64,000 nt of DNA from Trichostrongylus colubriformis (taxonomy: Eukaryota > Nematoda > Chromadorea > Rhabditida > Trichostrongylidae). Numbering within the stretch: the first letter of the stretch is position 1; every line of letters begins with the position of its first letter. The notes beneath the pieces were generated by a model, which did not search any database, was not told where the DNA came from, and was given only the letters and a program-made list of their open reading frames with translations. Location of the stretch: NCBI GenBank assembly GCA_963978905.1, contig OZ022256.1:3145501-3209500 (forward strand). Direction: 5' to 3'. Below, piece after piece: positions 36,801 through 48,358 of this stretch. The position numbers and the translations under genes are program-made.

Positions 36801-39800
36801 GAGGCATAGGACTTGGATGCGGGTAGGGGTCGGTTGGTCGAATTTTGGAGCGGCCGCCCACGGCGAGTGCGAGTCGTTTGCAGCTTTATCTGTTGAAACA
36901 GCAACAACAACAACATAGGCGAACTTCCAAAGCCTCCAAACTGCAATCTTTGAAGATTCTTCACGGTACCAGCTCATTGCAACTTGAGCGGAACTCCAAA
37001 CGACTCGTACAGACGGCGCCGCTAGTGCGACGCTGTGAAGCGAAAATTCGACTAATTGGCTCTAACTTCTTGGATGCTTCTGCCTTTCAATGGGTCAGCC
37101 ACCTCCCTTAACTTGCTGGTCAGCGATCCCACATTGAGAATCTCGATTCGAGCTAACCTCTTTGGCCGAAGCTGTTCATCCCTCGGTAACCCTCGCACAC
37201 AGAACTCAGGCGAGGGTTCTGTTCGTCTTTTTCGGAGTTGAATTGACTACTTATTCTTTGTCTTCAGACATTTTTGTTGTTACTAAGACTCTCATCAGTC
37301 GGCTTGTCAACGGGAGCCTAATGGTAGTAGCGTCTCCATTTCTACGATTTCTCGCGAAGCATGGTTTTGTACCTCGGCGGGGATCGAACTCAGTGGCCTT
37401 GAATGTGGAAACGTGAGCCGACGCTCTCAAAAACTCGGCTCTCACTGAAGAAATTAACGGGGATATCTAACATATCTTTATCTTCTTATTCATGTACAGT
37501 AGCGGTCAAAAATATATGCGGTTTTGGATTCTAATCATAACTTTGGTCGACGTTAACACTTCTCACTTAATTTTTTTGTGTTTCGAAAGCAATTGGTACT
37601 CAATGAAGCAAAGTATATCAGCCAAGTGGGGTGCAGGGTAAAGGGTGAAAATTTATTTAACTGAAAACTCTGAATCAATAAAAAGAGCCAGTGCGCGTCG
37701 TTTCAAATTCGCCATTACGTTTGGCAGAAAGAAAAAGATGCATAATATGCAGGCACGCACGAATCCCCGGGTGCATCCACTATGCGCACTGATAGCCTTC
37801 TATAGGTGTGTGGGCATCGCGAATTTCATAGCCTTGACGGGACTCGTGATACGGTAGCGACCTGCCCAGGTCAAGACACTCCCGCAACGCGGTCAGAAAT
37901 TTATGCGGTTTTGGAATACAACCATTCAAAACATTATCACAGATGTGTTCCCCTTCCTGAACGGCAAAAATGTCATGAAATCGAAGCTCCTGCCTTTGAA
38001 ATTAGCATTCCATTGTTAAAATACATACCTGCAATATTTGAAGATTCGATGTGAGATCTGTACCAGCAATGTTCTCAGATAATTGATACCGCGTAGTAAA
38101 GGGCTTAGCGATCGATCTAAAATATATTCTGTCATGCAAAAGTTTGCTAATCAGATGAAAGGTCATGGACTTTATTTTAATCGAAGTCTGAGTGAGGCTG
38201 CTTTTGAAAGAGGGTGGGTTCGAGGAATACCTTTGGCTTTTGTAGTACAAAGAGTTTTTTGGAGCTTTGCAATGAGACTCGGTGTTACGCCATGCCTTTC
38301 GAATAAATCGATGAACAAACCTGAACCTTTGGAATAACAGTAAAAAAATTCAAGTCTCTGGCCTCAGCGAAAACGAGTTTTCAGGAGGATGAGCTTCTTC
38401 TCTCATGAAGTGACAGTCTTTATGGAAATGTACATTCAAGAGAGTAAAAGAGGTGTCTCAGCAGAAGTATTGGTTTACATTGGTATTTCGACGAAAGTTC
38501 CGATGCAAAAGGCATAAAAAAAAGCTAACCTCGCACTTCTTTTTCTATTCACCGTGGCCAGAACACGTTGTACTGCCACTCCAAGAAGACATGACAAAAT
38601 CACCAGCACGGAAACTTCACTAATTTTGTTTTTCACCATAGATTGATCAGTGAAGCTGCACAGATTTGGTTCAGTAAACACGACTCCCGCGTAGATATAT
38701 GTAGTCAGGATTCCAGGAATCATAAACTAAAAATGTTATTTTCGGGTGTATTTCTCGATTAACTATGTGTGTAATGGGCTTCTGCAATTATGCTGCAGTT
38801 CCGTCTGAAGAGTCGACGCCCACCTTCCAAGTGCAATCCCGCCCATTTCCTAAAGTGGTTGTTTGTGTCTTATTGTCCCGCGTCTTCCCCACCTCCACTG
38901 TCTTGTTGTCCCGCCTCTTTCTCACCTCCACTGCGTGAAACCTCTTTTATCTAAATTTCACACTTAGCGCCTCGTAGAGAAGCGCAATGAACCGAAATCA
39001 AAGTCAGGTATAAAAACATCGGGTGTGTGTCACTAGTACAGAAAATTGGCTTAGCGGCGTTCGGTGTGCGACGCGATGATGCGAGCTATGGGCGTCGTAT
39101 TGGATGGGTTCTGAAGCAATGACGGTGCGCTACGCCTTATTCTAAGCGAAACCGCTTCAGGACTCAACTAATACGCGCAACTAGCTCGCACCATCGCGTC
39201 GCGTGCTGAACGCGGCCACGCGAATTTCCAGTCCTTATGGCATACACCCAACAACCTTCATAGAACCGTCACTGGGAAACGATTTAGCACCTCTGACAGC
39301 TTTTGAGTGGAATTACTGTGGAATGTGGCTTTGAAGTGAGGCTTAGGCTGGTAAGGCTGTAAAGGGAAGGGTGTTTATACCGGAACCGACCACAATTTTA
39401 CAGTAAACAGAGACAAAATTCATACCGTAAAAAGGGCAAAGAACACGGCAGATGGTGTTCGCCAAGATTCATAGGTATCCACATATATGGTGGCCACAGC
39501 ACGCTCAAAACTGATTACAAGCTGCATGCTACTCATATGCAGAAGACAGTATAACTCAGTGATGCTGTAGAAGGTGTACATCCGCCGGCTCGGAAACATA
39601 TCACACGTATTGCGGTACGTTTGCCACAAAACTAATTCATACATCTGGAAAAAACTTTTTGAAAATGCTTATCGACTGAATTCCATATTCCACGGGAGGA
39701 CAGCGACTGGATTGACAGCGGTGAGGGAAGTCTGAAGAATATGGAATACGTTCCTATGTCGGCGAAACAATTAAAAAATTTGGATTCCTCGCAATGAGGA

Positions 39801-42710
39801 GGGTGTGGTGTAAAGAGTTGCACATTCAAGCATATCGGAGGGATCATTGAGGGATTATTCTATACACTCGGGGGTACATTTTCGTCCAAACCTTGTGGAA
39901 AAGAAGGAAGGATTCCTCTCCTCTTCCTGAGTTAGTTAAAAAATGTAAACAGCGGGATCTGTCCCCCCTGCCCCCTCAGGTGTATGCCGTTAGGACAGGA
40001 AAATCGCGATGCGACGTCGCTCCCGCGACGTTCGCTACCGAATCGCCTGCTTCTGATTGGGGCACCTTTTGCTTCAGTGTATAAATAGCCATTTATCCGT
40101 ACACCAGTTGGCGGACGCACACTACTGTGCGCGAAACACCATGTGCGTCAGTAGGTCGGCCTGTATTGCTCTTTTTCTTGAGGACAGAGTGTTTCAGTGC
40201 ACACCCAGCCCACCGTGGGCGGAGCTTAAATTAGTCCATGTGTGGTCTTCACTTCTTGTCCCATGCTCTACCCATCCAAACTTGTCCCCATCTCCACAGG
40301 TCGTTTTTCATGTAACGTCCAAGCTCCGCCCACCAATTCAAATGCTACGCCCACTGTGCCCTGCATTCTTTCCTGACCTTCAGAAACTCATCCCTGACCT
40401 TGATCCATCTTCTCCCTATGTTTGGGGCACATTCGAACACAATCAACAATTTTTGAACATTCCACGACGGCCCCGCCCATTATGGGCGGAGTTTAAATTG
40501 GTCCATGTGTGGTCTTTACTCAGTGTCCCATACCCTACCCATACCGCATTTGTCCCCATCTCCACAGGTCGTTTTTCATGTAACGTCCAAGCTCCGCCCA
40601 CCAATTTAAATGCTCCGCCCACTGTGCCCTGCATTCTTTCCTGACCTTCAGAAACTCATCCCTGACCTTGATCCATCTTCTCCCTATGTTTGGGGCACAT
40701 TCGAACCCAATCAACAATTTTTGAACATTCCACGACGGCCCCGCCCATTATGGGCGGAGCTTAACTTGGCCCATGTGTGGTCTTTACTCAGTGTCCCATA
40801 CCCTACCCATACCGCATTTGTCCCCATCTCCACAGGTCGTTTTTCATGTAGCGTCCAAGCTCCGCCCACCACTTTAAATGCCCCGCCCACTGTGCCCTGC
40901 ATTCTTTCCTGACCTTCAGAAACTCATCCCTGACCTAAATCCATCTTTAGGAGCACGTTCGAACGTAATCAACATTTTCGGGCTGAAAGCCAAACATTCC
41001 AGTGCACGCCCCGCCCCCGTGGGCGGAGCTAAATTGGTCCATGTGTGGTCTTTACTTCCTGTCCCATGCCCTACCCATACCACACTTGGCCTCATCTGCA
41101 CAGGTCGTTTTTCATATGATACCTAATTTCGTGACAGACGGAGGGACAGACGCCTTAGCGCTTTATATATAGTATGGATTCTTGTATCTTCTTTCGTTTC
41201 CTAACATTTTTATATGCTAATGTTGTTGCACGGGGAGAACCACTAAACTGAGCTTGGCGTTCGGCGCCATTTTTTCTAGGTCTTCAGCCTGAGCCTTAGT
41301 CTGGGGGAAACTTTTACTTTCCTAAAGTGAAGCATCGCTAAAATATACACTTGAGTGTACAAATTGATGATTGTAGAACGGTCTCGAGTGAGGGACGAAA
41401 GCGCGACAATAGGTGGATCTCCCTCAAGTACATTAGCACCTTTCTATATACTTTTGTAGTGTGCAGAATTGTAAGTGAAAGTTTTTGAATTTTAGTCTTG
41501 TTCACGACTGCACGTAAAATGGACTGATCGTATGCAATGCTACTCATTTAGTCTTGCAGATGTTACTCATTAGCCTTCCAGCATTAGGCTTATTTGACCT
41601 TGCCAGTTTCCTTTCTTGTTTACTCGGGGTGTGTGCACTTATGACAAAAATTCCCTTTGCGGCGTTGCACTCGTGGCGCCATCAGCATCGCTTGCGGAAT
41701 CGATTACCCTTGGGAGCCCGGCAGAGCGCGGTTGCGTCACCTTTGCACTTCCACCCATGCCACACTGCCTCCAGCACCCAAGCCACCCTGCCTCCTCCAT
41801 CACTACCACACTGCCTCGCTTAAAGGCTGCCATGCTCTGTCACTGGTACTCGCACCCACCGAGCCCCTTGCCGCGAGCAGCCACGCCATTTTTCGTCGTA
41901 TCTGCACACACCCATTTACTCGTTTACTTTCCTCTTATTCCTTATTTCCCTTCGCAATTAGAAAGACCGGTTACTTAACAAAAGAAACTGAGCAAGACGA
42001 AAAATCCCACTTTGGGATCACTGTCGTTCTGGAGCAATTGCGCTGCCCCAATCGGAATTGGACAACTCGTGCGCGATCGTCGCGCGCCGCGCGATGCTTC
42101 TGCCCTATCGACATACACCCCCCCCCCCCTCTTACGCAACAATACTTGTTATGTAGACGACAGAGATGTGTTTTAACATGTACTATTAGTTTTTGGTATT
42201 ACGAAAGTATTTTACACCTGTGAAGTATTTCCTCATGTTATTCCCTGTTCAACTTACATATTACACGTATTGTCGCGTAACCCTGACCAGCGCATATAAA
42301 GGGTCTGCCAGCTGATCATTTAAGTTACTTCGTCTGCTGCTCTTCTCATCGCAGGTGTCGATTTCTGTCTCGTCTGATATTAACAATGAAGCTGATTACC
42401 GCTCTGTACAAATTATTATGCTGTTCAAAGCCCTGCAATGAAATGGCAGTGAGATGCTGACATTCCTGAATTCCGCATGGAACCTTCAAAATAACCAGCA
42501 TTCTCAGATTCACCTTTCTAACAAGAACGTGACGAGAAAATGACAGAAGGAAGCTCCTGTAAACGTATTTCCGATTCGTACCAGGAGCTGCACCCATTTT
42601 TCATATAAATCGGCTTGATCACTTAACGTTTTATGAAAAATACTCACCAAGCAAGTGAAAACTGTCAGAACATAAGCAAAACATATGAGAAAATAGAGGC
42701 AGAGGAGAGC
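33825..42710 (-). CDS. Nematode seven-transmembrane chemoreceptor
   Basis: Minus-strand exons 39644-39426, 38726-38530, 38116-38029, 34170-34135 and 33986-33825 join without phase conflict. In order they encode a TM3 region with the conserved SFERAVATIYVDTYE motif, TM4 (FMIPGILTTYIYAGVVF), TM5 and a basic loop (VLATVNRKRSAR), the RYQLSENIAGT segment before TM6, then IIPLAVAILPFLTLHVL and a C-terminus ending MLRQQWE with TAG at 33827-33825. The ER..AT..V..YE motif suggests the Sra/Sre/Srab superfamily. Such receptors sit in sensory-neuron membranes. A likely TM1 exon (42710-42648, ALLCLYFLICFAYVLTVFTC) and a possible exon near 42500 (NLRMLVILK) are tentative. No start codon was identified. The large intron holds RTE pieces and MITEs. 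Confidence 0.72.
34202..34332. repeat. MITE in receptor intron ('GGGTGTGTGTCACTAG')
   Basis: GGGTGTGTGTCACTAG on the left and a weaker inverted right end (TATCACACATCCCC) bound TAGCTCGCATCGCACAAAGC. A related, longer element is at 39021-39249. Confidence 0.55.
34370..34890 (-). pseudogene. RTE-type retrotransposon, linker region relic
   Basis: On the minus strand the segments SHKAAWFWNEEFSEW, KAKNTEVDSYEKLESREAEK, RLAKIRHRATQHLRVVKTVK and KKRWQEYSDTVLN appear in order. This is the linker between endonuclease and reverse transcriptase of RTE-clade elements (compare 'WWWNEEVQ', 'RLAKARHRATQD', 'WKEYFEELLN'). Stops interrupt it. The reverse transcriptase core is absent: the relic ends near the MITE at 34202. 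Confidence 0.75.
36256..36835 (-). pseudogene. RTE-type retrotransposon, endonuclease relic
   Basis: The minus strand encodes TRWKGAQATEIGDGVELFY, then VNRINDQ-like codons and VHAPKAGCPK, then GDLNGHVDSDKKGQEKMHGG and GARNAEGDRVLDLATAHDIA. These match the AP endonuclease domain of RTE retrotransposons ('ET.WKG..A.EIG.G', 'YAPQ.GC', 'GDLNGHVG', 'G.RN..GERILDF'). Frame changes break it. About 1.4 kb lies between this and the linker relic at 34370-34890, so they are either one element with an insertion or two fragments. Confidence 0.78.
36839..37054. repeat. MITE of the TGTCGAATTTTCGC family, short copy
   Basis: TCGAATTTTGGAGCGGCCGC at the left and GAAGCGAAAATTCGA at the right are inverted and match the ends of 3454-3794. 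The outer GGGTGTGTAGCC part is missing. Confidence 0.5.
37055..38028. other. Receptor intron with Tc1-like terminal sequence
   Basis: GTAGCGGTCAAAAATATATG near 37499 and CGCGGTCAGAAATTTATGCG near 37890 are similar and in direct orientation. The sequence resembles Tc1-type terminal repeats, but no inverted partner or transposase is evident. I see no exon here. Confidence 0.35.
39021..39249. repeat. MITE ('GGGTGTGTGTCACTAG'), longer copy
   Basis: GGGTGTGTGTCACTAGTACA opens the element. TAGCTCGCACCATCGCGTCG and a CATACACCC end close it. The interior arms GTGCGACGCGATG and CATCGCGTCGCGTGC are inverted. Confidence 0.6.
40196..41175. repeat. Tandem array of a 268-bp unit
   Basis: GGGCGGAGCT recurs at 40217, 40485, 40753 and 41021, exactly 268 bp apart each time. 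The units contain CCATGTGTGGTCTTTACT, CACAGGTCGTTTTTCATGTA and CAAGCTCCGCCCACCA. The two inner units are nearly identical. The outer ones share a different junction (CAGTGCAC[A/G]CCC), as if an internal piece of an older element had been amplified. The array ends with GTGACAGACGGAGGGACAGA and an AT-rich tail. The 195- and 100-codon open frames over it are artefacts. It lies in a receptor intron. Confidence 0.9.
41626..41913. repeat. MITE, GGTGTGTG family
   Basis: GGGGTGTGTGCACTTATGAC and GTCGTATCTGCACACACCC are inverted ends. The interior is C- and CA-rich. Overlapping open frames on both strands show no protein signature. Confidence 0.55.
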
Positions 42711-43239
42711 CTAAAAGCGGTAGAGTATAAATAGAACAGGAATCACTGTTTCCAGTAGAGCATAGCCCACAGGGGAATGTTCAGAGAAAAGTTGCAAAGT
42801 GGTTATAGTGTATTGGCAGCCCGTTTCTTTGTTAGTATATGGAGTTCCTCCATCGTCATCCCTCAGCGTAGGACACTACATTGGTAAAAGTTACAACGGA
42901 ATCCAAACATTAGGACGAGAACGGGATTTTTAGAACAAAATTTCCCGCTGTAATTTATTTGTTCATTCTAAATCGATTACTTTGTCATGCGACCGTTCCC
43001 AGAAATATGCCTGTAAAAGCAACGCTGTCTTTCTTTGGTCCTTCGTAGATAAGGAACAATTGCCAAAGCCACTCAGAAATCTCCGCCATGTAAGGATAGG
43101 ACAGTTTTTATACGAAGAAAGCTCAAGAGTTCAGTATGAAGTGTGAGAAAAGATTTCTTTCAGGGACTTTGCACTGAGTAAACCGTCGAAAAATTTCCAT
43201 AATCTAGCTTTACCGAGAATACGATGAACTGGTTAAAGA

Positions 43240-46200
43240 CAGTGATAGGGGTAATGTGGGTGATAAGGAAAAGGATGTCATTAACTTGAAAATTAGGGAT
43301 CTAGGAAGCACATCTGCGGCGAAATTCCCCGAAAAAAGCATTCTTGAGCCGTGGTGGAGGCGGCCTGTTTAGCTCCAGCCGCCTTTCTTGGCTCGGTCCG
43401 ATTGTGAGGGTCGACTCTGCCGAAGAATGACTAAGGTGTAGAGTAGTAAGCATAATAGCAGAATGATACTTATCGTATCGTATTAAGGCCGTATCAATCG
43501 AAATGACGTGGTGCTTCACGTGTAAGCTTTCGCAGTGAACACGTCCACCTGTCAGTATCAAAGATTGGAATGAAAGGTACAACCGGATCACCCCTACCAC
43601 TGCCTTTGGGAGAACCCTGCAGACCCTGAATCTCTCACTGCCGTGTCGTGACTTTCGTCCGACTCACCGTATATCACACCTGGAGAGCGCGCGGGTCCCG
43701 ACCCGCCGATCGGACCTTCTGAAAGTGGCGGGAAGATGCCTTTATAAGGCGTCCCAGTTCGTCAGTGTGTGCTTCGATCAGACAGTCTCCAGTCGCCGTC
43801 CACTCTCGTCGTCCTTCGTAGTGAGCCGTGCCGTGTCCAGCCAAATCCAGTCTGGCCGTAGCCGGCATTTGACATCTGCTCACGTACGACCATAGCACAT
43901 CGTCTGTAATCCTGCTCGTGCTATCGTGCCACCGTAGTCATCGCCGTCAAGGACATCGCTCATGGACGTGCAGCGAAGGAGGGATTCTTGTCAATCCCCC
44001 CTCCCCCCCCCATGAAAAATGAGGTCTTAAGTTCGATCCGTTAGCCCCTAGGCTTCGTTTTAGGTGATAATCTTGTGCTTACTCTTGTATTGCCTTAACT
44101 GCATTATTGTCGTTGTTTTCTTTGTGTAGAATTGAACACTTACTAACTCGAAACGGTGTCCGTAGTGACCGGACGTTCGAGATATCGTGAACGGAACGTG
44201 GGTCCACTCTCGATGTGGTCATAGGTGTGGACTGTGTTGTGGTGCGATGTAGGGAAAGCCCTCTTCGAGAGGTCCGGCGTCTCACGTATTTCCGTCGTAG
44301 GAGCAGTTAGGGCCTGCCATTGCACCCGCGTAGGCAAAGGTGAGAGCGAGGTCGGAAGGGTCCCAACGCACATTGCCCCTGAGGCATGTGATTTACGGGG
44401 TAACAAGCGCCCGTGTCGGTGCTACAGCACGACAACAGGCAACATTGCACTCCCTATCGCAAAGATCGTCAACGCTGCTTCGTACAGAGTCAACCGGGAG
44501 GTGGGACAGTACCTGCCGTTAATCCTGAACCTTGCCGTGGAAATCTGTGACCATGCCCGCGTACTGGCTTTCTGTGTAACAGATTTACTTTTAATATTGA
44601 CGGATACTTTGAAGGAGGACCCAGCGAGTACAAGGCACGTGATGTCTGGCGCTATGTCATTACATATATTGTGGTCGAAAGTAAGAAGAGATCGTGAGAA
44701 ATAACGCAGAATACATCGCTGGTCAATTCCTAAGCATAATTGTAGTAAAGTGTTAAGTTTCATAAGCGAAGAGGAAACGGGCAGAACAGAAACGAATTTA
44801 TAAAGAGTGATCATGCAATTCGTAAAAACCTCCGTGTACGTATGAAAAGCACCAAATACACGCAGGAGAACGAACTTAATTCGTAACTACCTTCAAATTC
44901 ATGTGAAGTGCAGCGCGCAGGAGGAACATGAAGTGTACGATTGGTAAACTGATAAGAGCCACAATACATTCGATGGCCTGTATCAGCTGGAAGCTTCGAT
45001 AGAGTGGATTCGCGGCTAAATGGCCGCCAAGCTAAATTGTGTCATCATTTGGTGCCTTCTGTGTAGATATTTAAAAAAAACATTTCCTGTAACTTTCTGA
45101 GCTTGACCGAAAAATCCTGAATTTTTTATGGTGGTTATCAAGGAATTAGGCACGCTGGAGTCAGTACCCTATAGGACGAGGAAGTTCGGAGTCTCGTGAA
45201 AGAACCCCGATCACTACTTTGGTGGATTACCAAACGTCGTACAGGCACATGTAGTATTATTACGAAGTACCTTTGTACTATAACCGACCACAATACATCG
45301 CAACAGGGGTTTATAAACAGACAACTGTGGGCGGTGCATAGATATGGTCTCAATCCTGGTCCAAAGGGGTTCAGTGGAGACACTCCTGTCAGGAGATGAA
45401 AGAGTGCACCGCACCAGGGGCAATACCTATGATACATATTCGATTGCACACTGATGACACCGCGAGGTCGTGCCTGCGGTATCTTTTCAATAGGTGCTTA
45501 TCTAAATTATGTCCCAAGGTGCATTTGAACTGAGATGTTATCATTCAATTTTAGCTCCTGGTTATCAAGAATGAGATACTATGGTTGTGAATCCACAACA
45601 ACTACAAAAAAAGCCAGAGTGTTTTTCGACTAACCTTCCCTACAAATTTCTGCTCCAATGCGATTAATTTGCTTCATTTGTGCGACTTCTTATTATAGCA
45701 GTGGGTAAGATCCTATGCAATGTTAGCTCGTGGATACCCATATGAAGGCATTGAAAGCCAGAATAGAGACTCACAAAGTGAAAAGAGCTATGCTCTATGA
45801 AAGATCAGAGGGATAACTGTTATCGTCAGATCATCCAAGCAAATTAAGGTATTTAGGACTAGACTGATGGACTTTGCCTACGTATTTCTAAAGAAGTAAA
45901 TACTCATTAACGAAGAGACCATGTTTAAAAGATTTAAGGAGGAGAAAACAAGGAAGTAGTCTAAACTCCGTTTCGCACGAGCTCTTACGAGGATGCTAAA
46001 CTCAGGAATAACCTCCCTATGTGCTCATTAGTATGGGAGGGGAAGCGGCCATGCTTTAAATAGCAATAATTTATTCAATCATGAACTGAACTGAGAGTGC
46101 ACGATTTACATAAATGACTGCGAAACAAAGAAAATTATTTTATGTATAAACTGTAGTAAATTGTTAGATAATCCAAGCTTTTAAAATCAAAAAGTTCAAG

Positions 46201-46379
46201 TCAGGAAGTTTCAAAACAATATCGAAGGAGTGTACAAAAAAAAAAAACTAAATAACGATGCTATCCCAACAATGGGGAGGGGGGGGGAGCATTTCGTAAA
46301 ACACGTTGCGTAAGAATATAATTCTTCACATGAAGAATCTGGAGACTCGTTAATAACAATTTATCGTATAGAAACCTGC
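43240..46379. other. Gene-poor stretch; inverted duplicate block at 43440-43600
   Basis: The complement of 43440-43600 matches 59128-59270, including ACGATACGATAAGTA and CAAGCACCACGTAA-type blocks. The rest shows no recognised gene. An open frame of 159 codons at 44225-44704 is unsupported by any motif. A C-rich run lies near 44000. Confidence 0.45.
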
Positions 46380-48180
46380 CAATATCATGATTCAGCCAGT
46401 TGACATGTCAGTGACGTACAGCTAAACATAGTCCTAGGAAATATCCCACCTCCTCCCTTCTCCACGTTGGGATAGCTTCAAGCTATAACATTATTTCTAT
46501 TTTTAAGCGACGAATATCAAAGGCTCCCTACGAACCTCAAAGCACAGCCGTTGAATTATCTCCGAACTTCGAGCAGAGTCATTTTCAATATGGTCGTATG
46601 TTAAAACCAGTGTGGTTTGCTGTTGGTCATTCATTGCTGAAAATGAATAATCTGGAGAATTTCGGTGCACTAACAATAAGCTTAACTGGATTCATCGCAA
46701 ACACGTGCATTCAATGTAGAGTAAAACACAATTAAAGGAATGATAGCGGTAATAAGGGAATATGGAAAGACCATCAAATGTGAAGGTCGAGTTTCTTAAT
46801 AGTATTATAGTGAAGAAAAAGGAGTGAAATGATTGGAAACTCAAGATATATGATTCCCTTCGCGCCGCTTATTCTCAAAAGGTAGGAATGGGAAAAGGGG
46901 CAGGCTGGGATAAAACAAGTGGAAGCTGTTGAAGACGACGGTTCTTATAAAGTCCGAAGGCGCTCCATCTCATTGGAAATTAATCCGCTACAGTACAGCT
47001 CACATTTTTCGAAAAATCGAAATCTGGCAACGGATCAATCACGCAAACCGTCGCACCGTCACAACTTCGTCTAAACTGGATAAAATGAGAAGAAATAGGG
47101 AGCTTCGGGTTTCTCTCTATGCGACGAGCGCAACGAATTATAAAATGCTGAAATTGGATGAGTAGATCACTAGCTTCTCGGTCAATCCCACCCGACTTAT
47201 TTGGAGTCTTGCCTATTTATCCTACATTCACACGTCAGACTGTTGCTCGCTCCCCCATTTTCCGTACAAACATCATTTTTTAGTGAGACCTTTTCACGAC
47301 GTTTTGAAAATTTTCAAGCTCATTTCGTCAAAATAGCTAGAGTGCTTGAAAAAATCACTCACCTTTCACAGACTACCAGGAAAGCAGGAATCATCTTAAC
47401 TTCCATATCACAGGCGAACGCTTCTTCTATGGTGAAGCCTTGAATATCAGTTCAACGTGTATTTTGCATGCAGATTAATTCCCCCTTTCATCGCTAAAAT
47501 GACATTTTACAGTAATGAAAACTGCATGGTGTCTTCAACAAGCAGATCCTATGCTTTCGCGAAATAATTGATATGTTATAACAAAGCTTTGAATCGCAAA
47601 TTCGCTGAAGATATTGATTCCACATGAAGTATGAAGATGGGCTAAAATCACGCAAACATGAATGAAACTTACACTGTTGTGTTCAGAAGGAAAATGCTGC
47701 GTAGTAAGGATGTAAAAATCATTTTACGGTTACGGTTTCATTTGTTGTACATTGTTGTCTTCCTATTCTCTAGACATCTTTGTCTCGAACAAGGGTACGC
47801 TAATTAACCCCCTAATTACCCTGCGTGGATTAGGTCAATACCTCGTGGTGTTACCTTGTCACAACGCTACCCACTATATACATATAAAGAACTGCTCACT
47901 AATATAAAAGAAGAATGGAAGGCTCGAACACGTGGTAACACCGCAGAGCATTGACCTGATCTATGCAGCATAATTAGAAGATTAATTAGAGCTAACTTAC
48001 TTGTGACGACGATTAGAGCACAGGAAGGCATATCAGATAAAAATGAAACTATCACCGTGGTACGCTTTTTACAACCTTGATCAGCAGTTTTCTTTCTGAG
48101 CACAGCAGTGTAAGTTTCATTCGTGTTTGTGCGCTTCACACTTTTATGTAGCATCGTTTGAGTATACAATTTTCTTTACT

Positions 48181-48358
48181 GTTACTACAAGGATGCTGAG
48201 TTATGGGCAAAAGCTATACCATTCAGAAGCTGAATTAGGGTGGAAGGGGTGTCGGTAGTGTAATGGATTAGCACATATCCCCGGAATGGATGAAGTGCGG
48301 GTTCGAGTCCCGTCCAACACCGAAGCTTTTGCCCATAACTCAGCATCCTTGTAGTAAC
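48181..48358. repeat. Foldback with perfect 35-bp arms enclosing a tRNA-like sequence
   Basis: The 35 bases at 48181-48215 (starting GTTACTACAAGGATGCTGAG) are the exact reverse complement of 48324-48358. The left spacer is about 32 bp and the right spacer one or two bases, so the tRNA-like part sits against the right arm. The foldback lies in one arm of the larger inverted duplication. Confidence 0.88.
48248..48322 (+). tRNA. tRNA-like sequence, anticodon-position GGA, probably not functional
   Basis: The 5' end GGTGTCG pairs with 3' CCAACACC with one C-A mismatch. The D arm is GTG...CAC with a TAATGGATTAG loop. The anticodon arm is TATCC-CCGGAAT-GGATG with a seven-base loop. The T arm is GCGGG-TTCGAGT-CCCGT with a good B box. 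Loop position 33 is C instead of the near-universal U, and position 34-36 reads GGA. GGA would be serine, but the long variable arm of tRNA-Ser is missing. I read this as a tRNA-derived element or pseudogene carried by the foldback. Confidence 0.5.

Noticed and set aside
40057..40912. Open frames of 195 and 100 codons
   Set aside because: They run over the 268-bp tandem array. The period is not a multiple of three, so the frame is not preserved between units.
40196..41175. CRISPR-like direct repeats
   Set aside because: The units are 268 bp with no short repeat and unique spacer pattern, and the genome is eukaryotic.
41657..42223. 188-codon frame rich in Pro, His and Ser
   Set aside because: It overlaps other frames of similar length across a CA- and C-rich MITE, with no protein signature.
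43670..43930. Possible LTR promoter (CCTTTATAAGG followed by a CAGT-type start)
   Set aside because: No second LTR, primer-binding site or pol sequence was found.
44225..44704. 159-codon plus-strand frame, overlapped by a 130-codon minus-strand frame
   Set aside because: No signal, domain or splice context is recognisable, and both strands are equally open.
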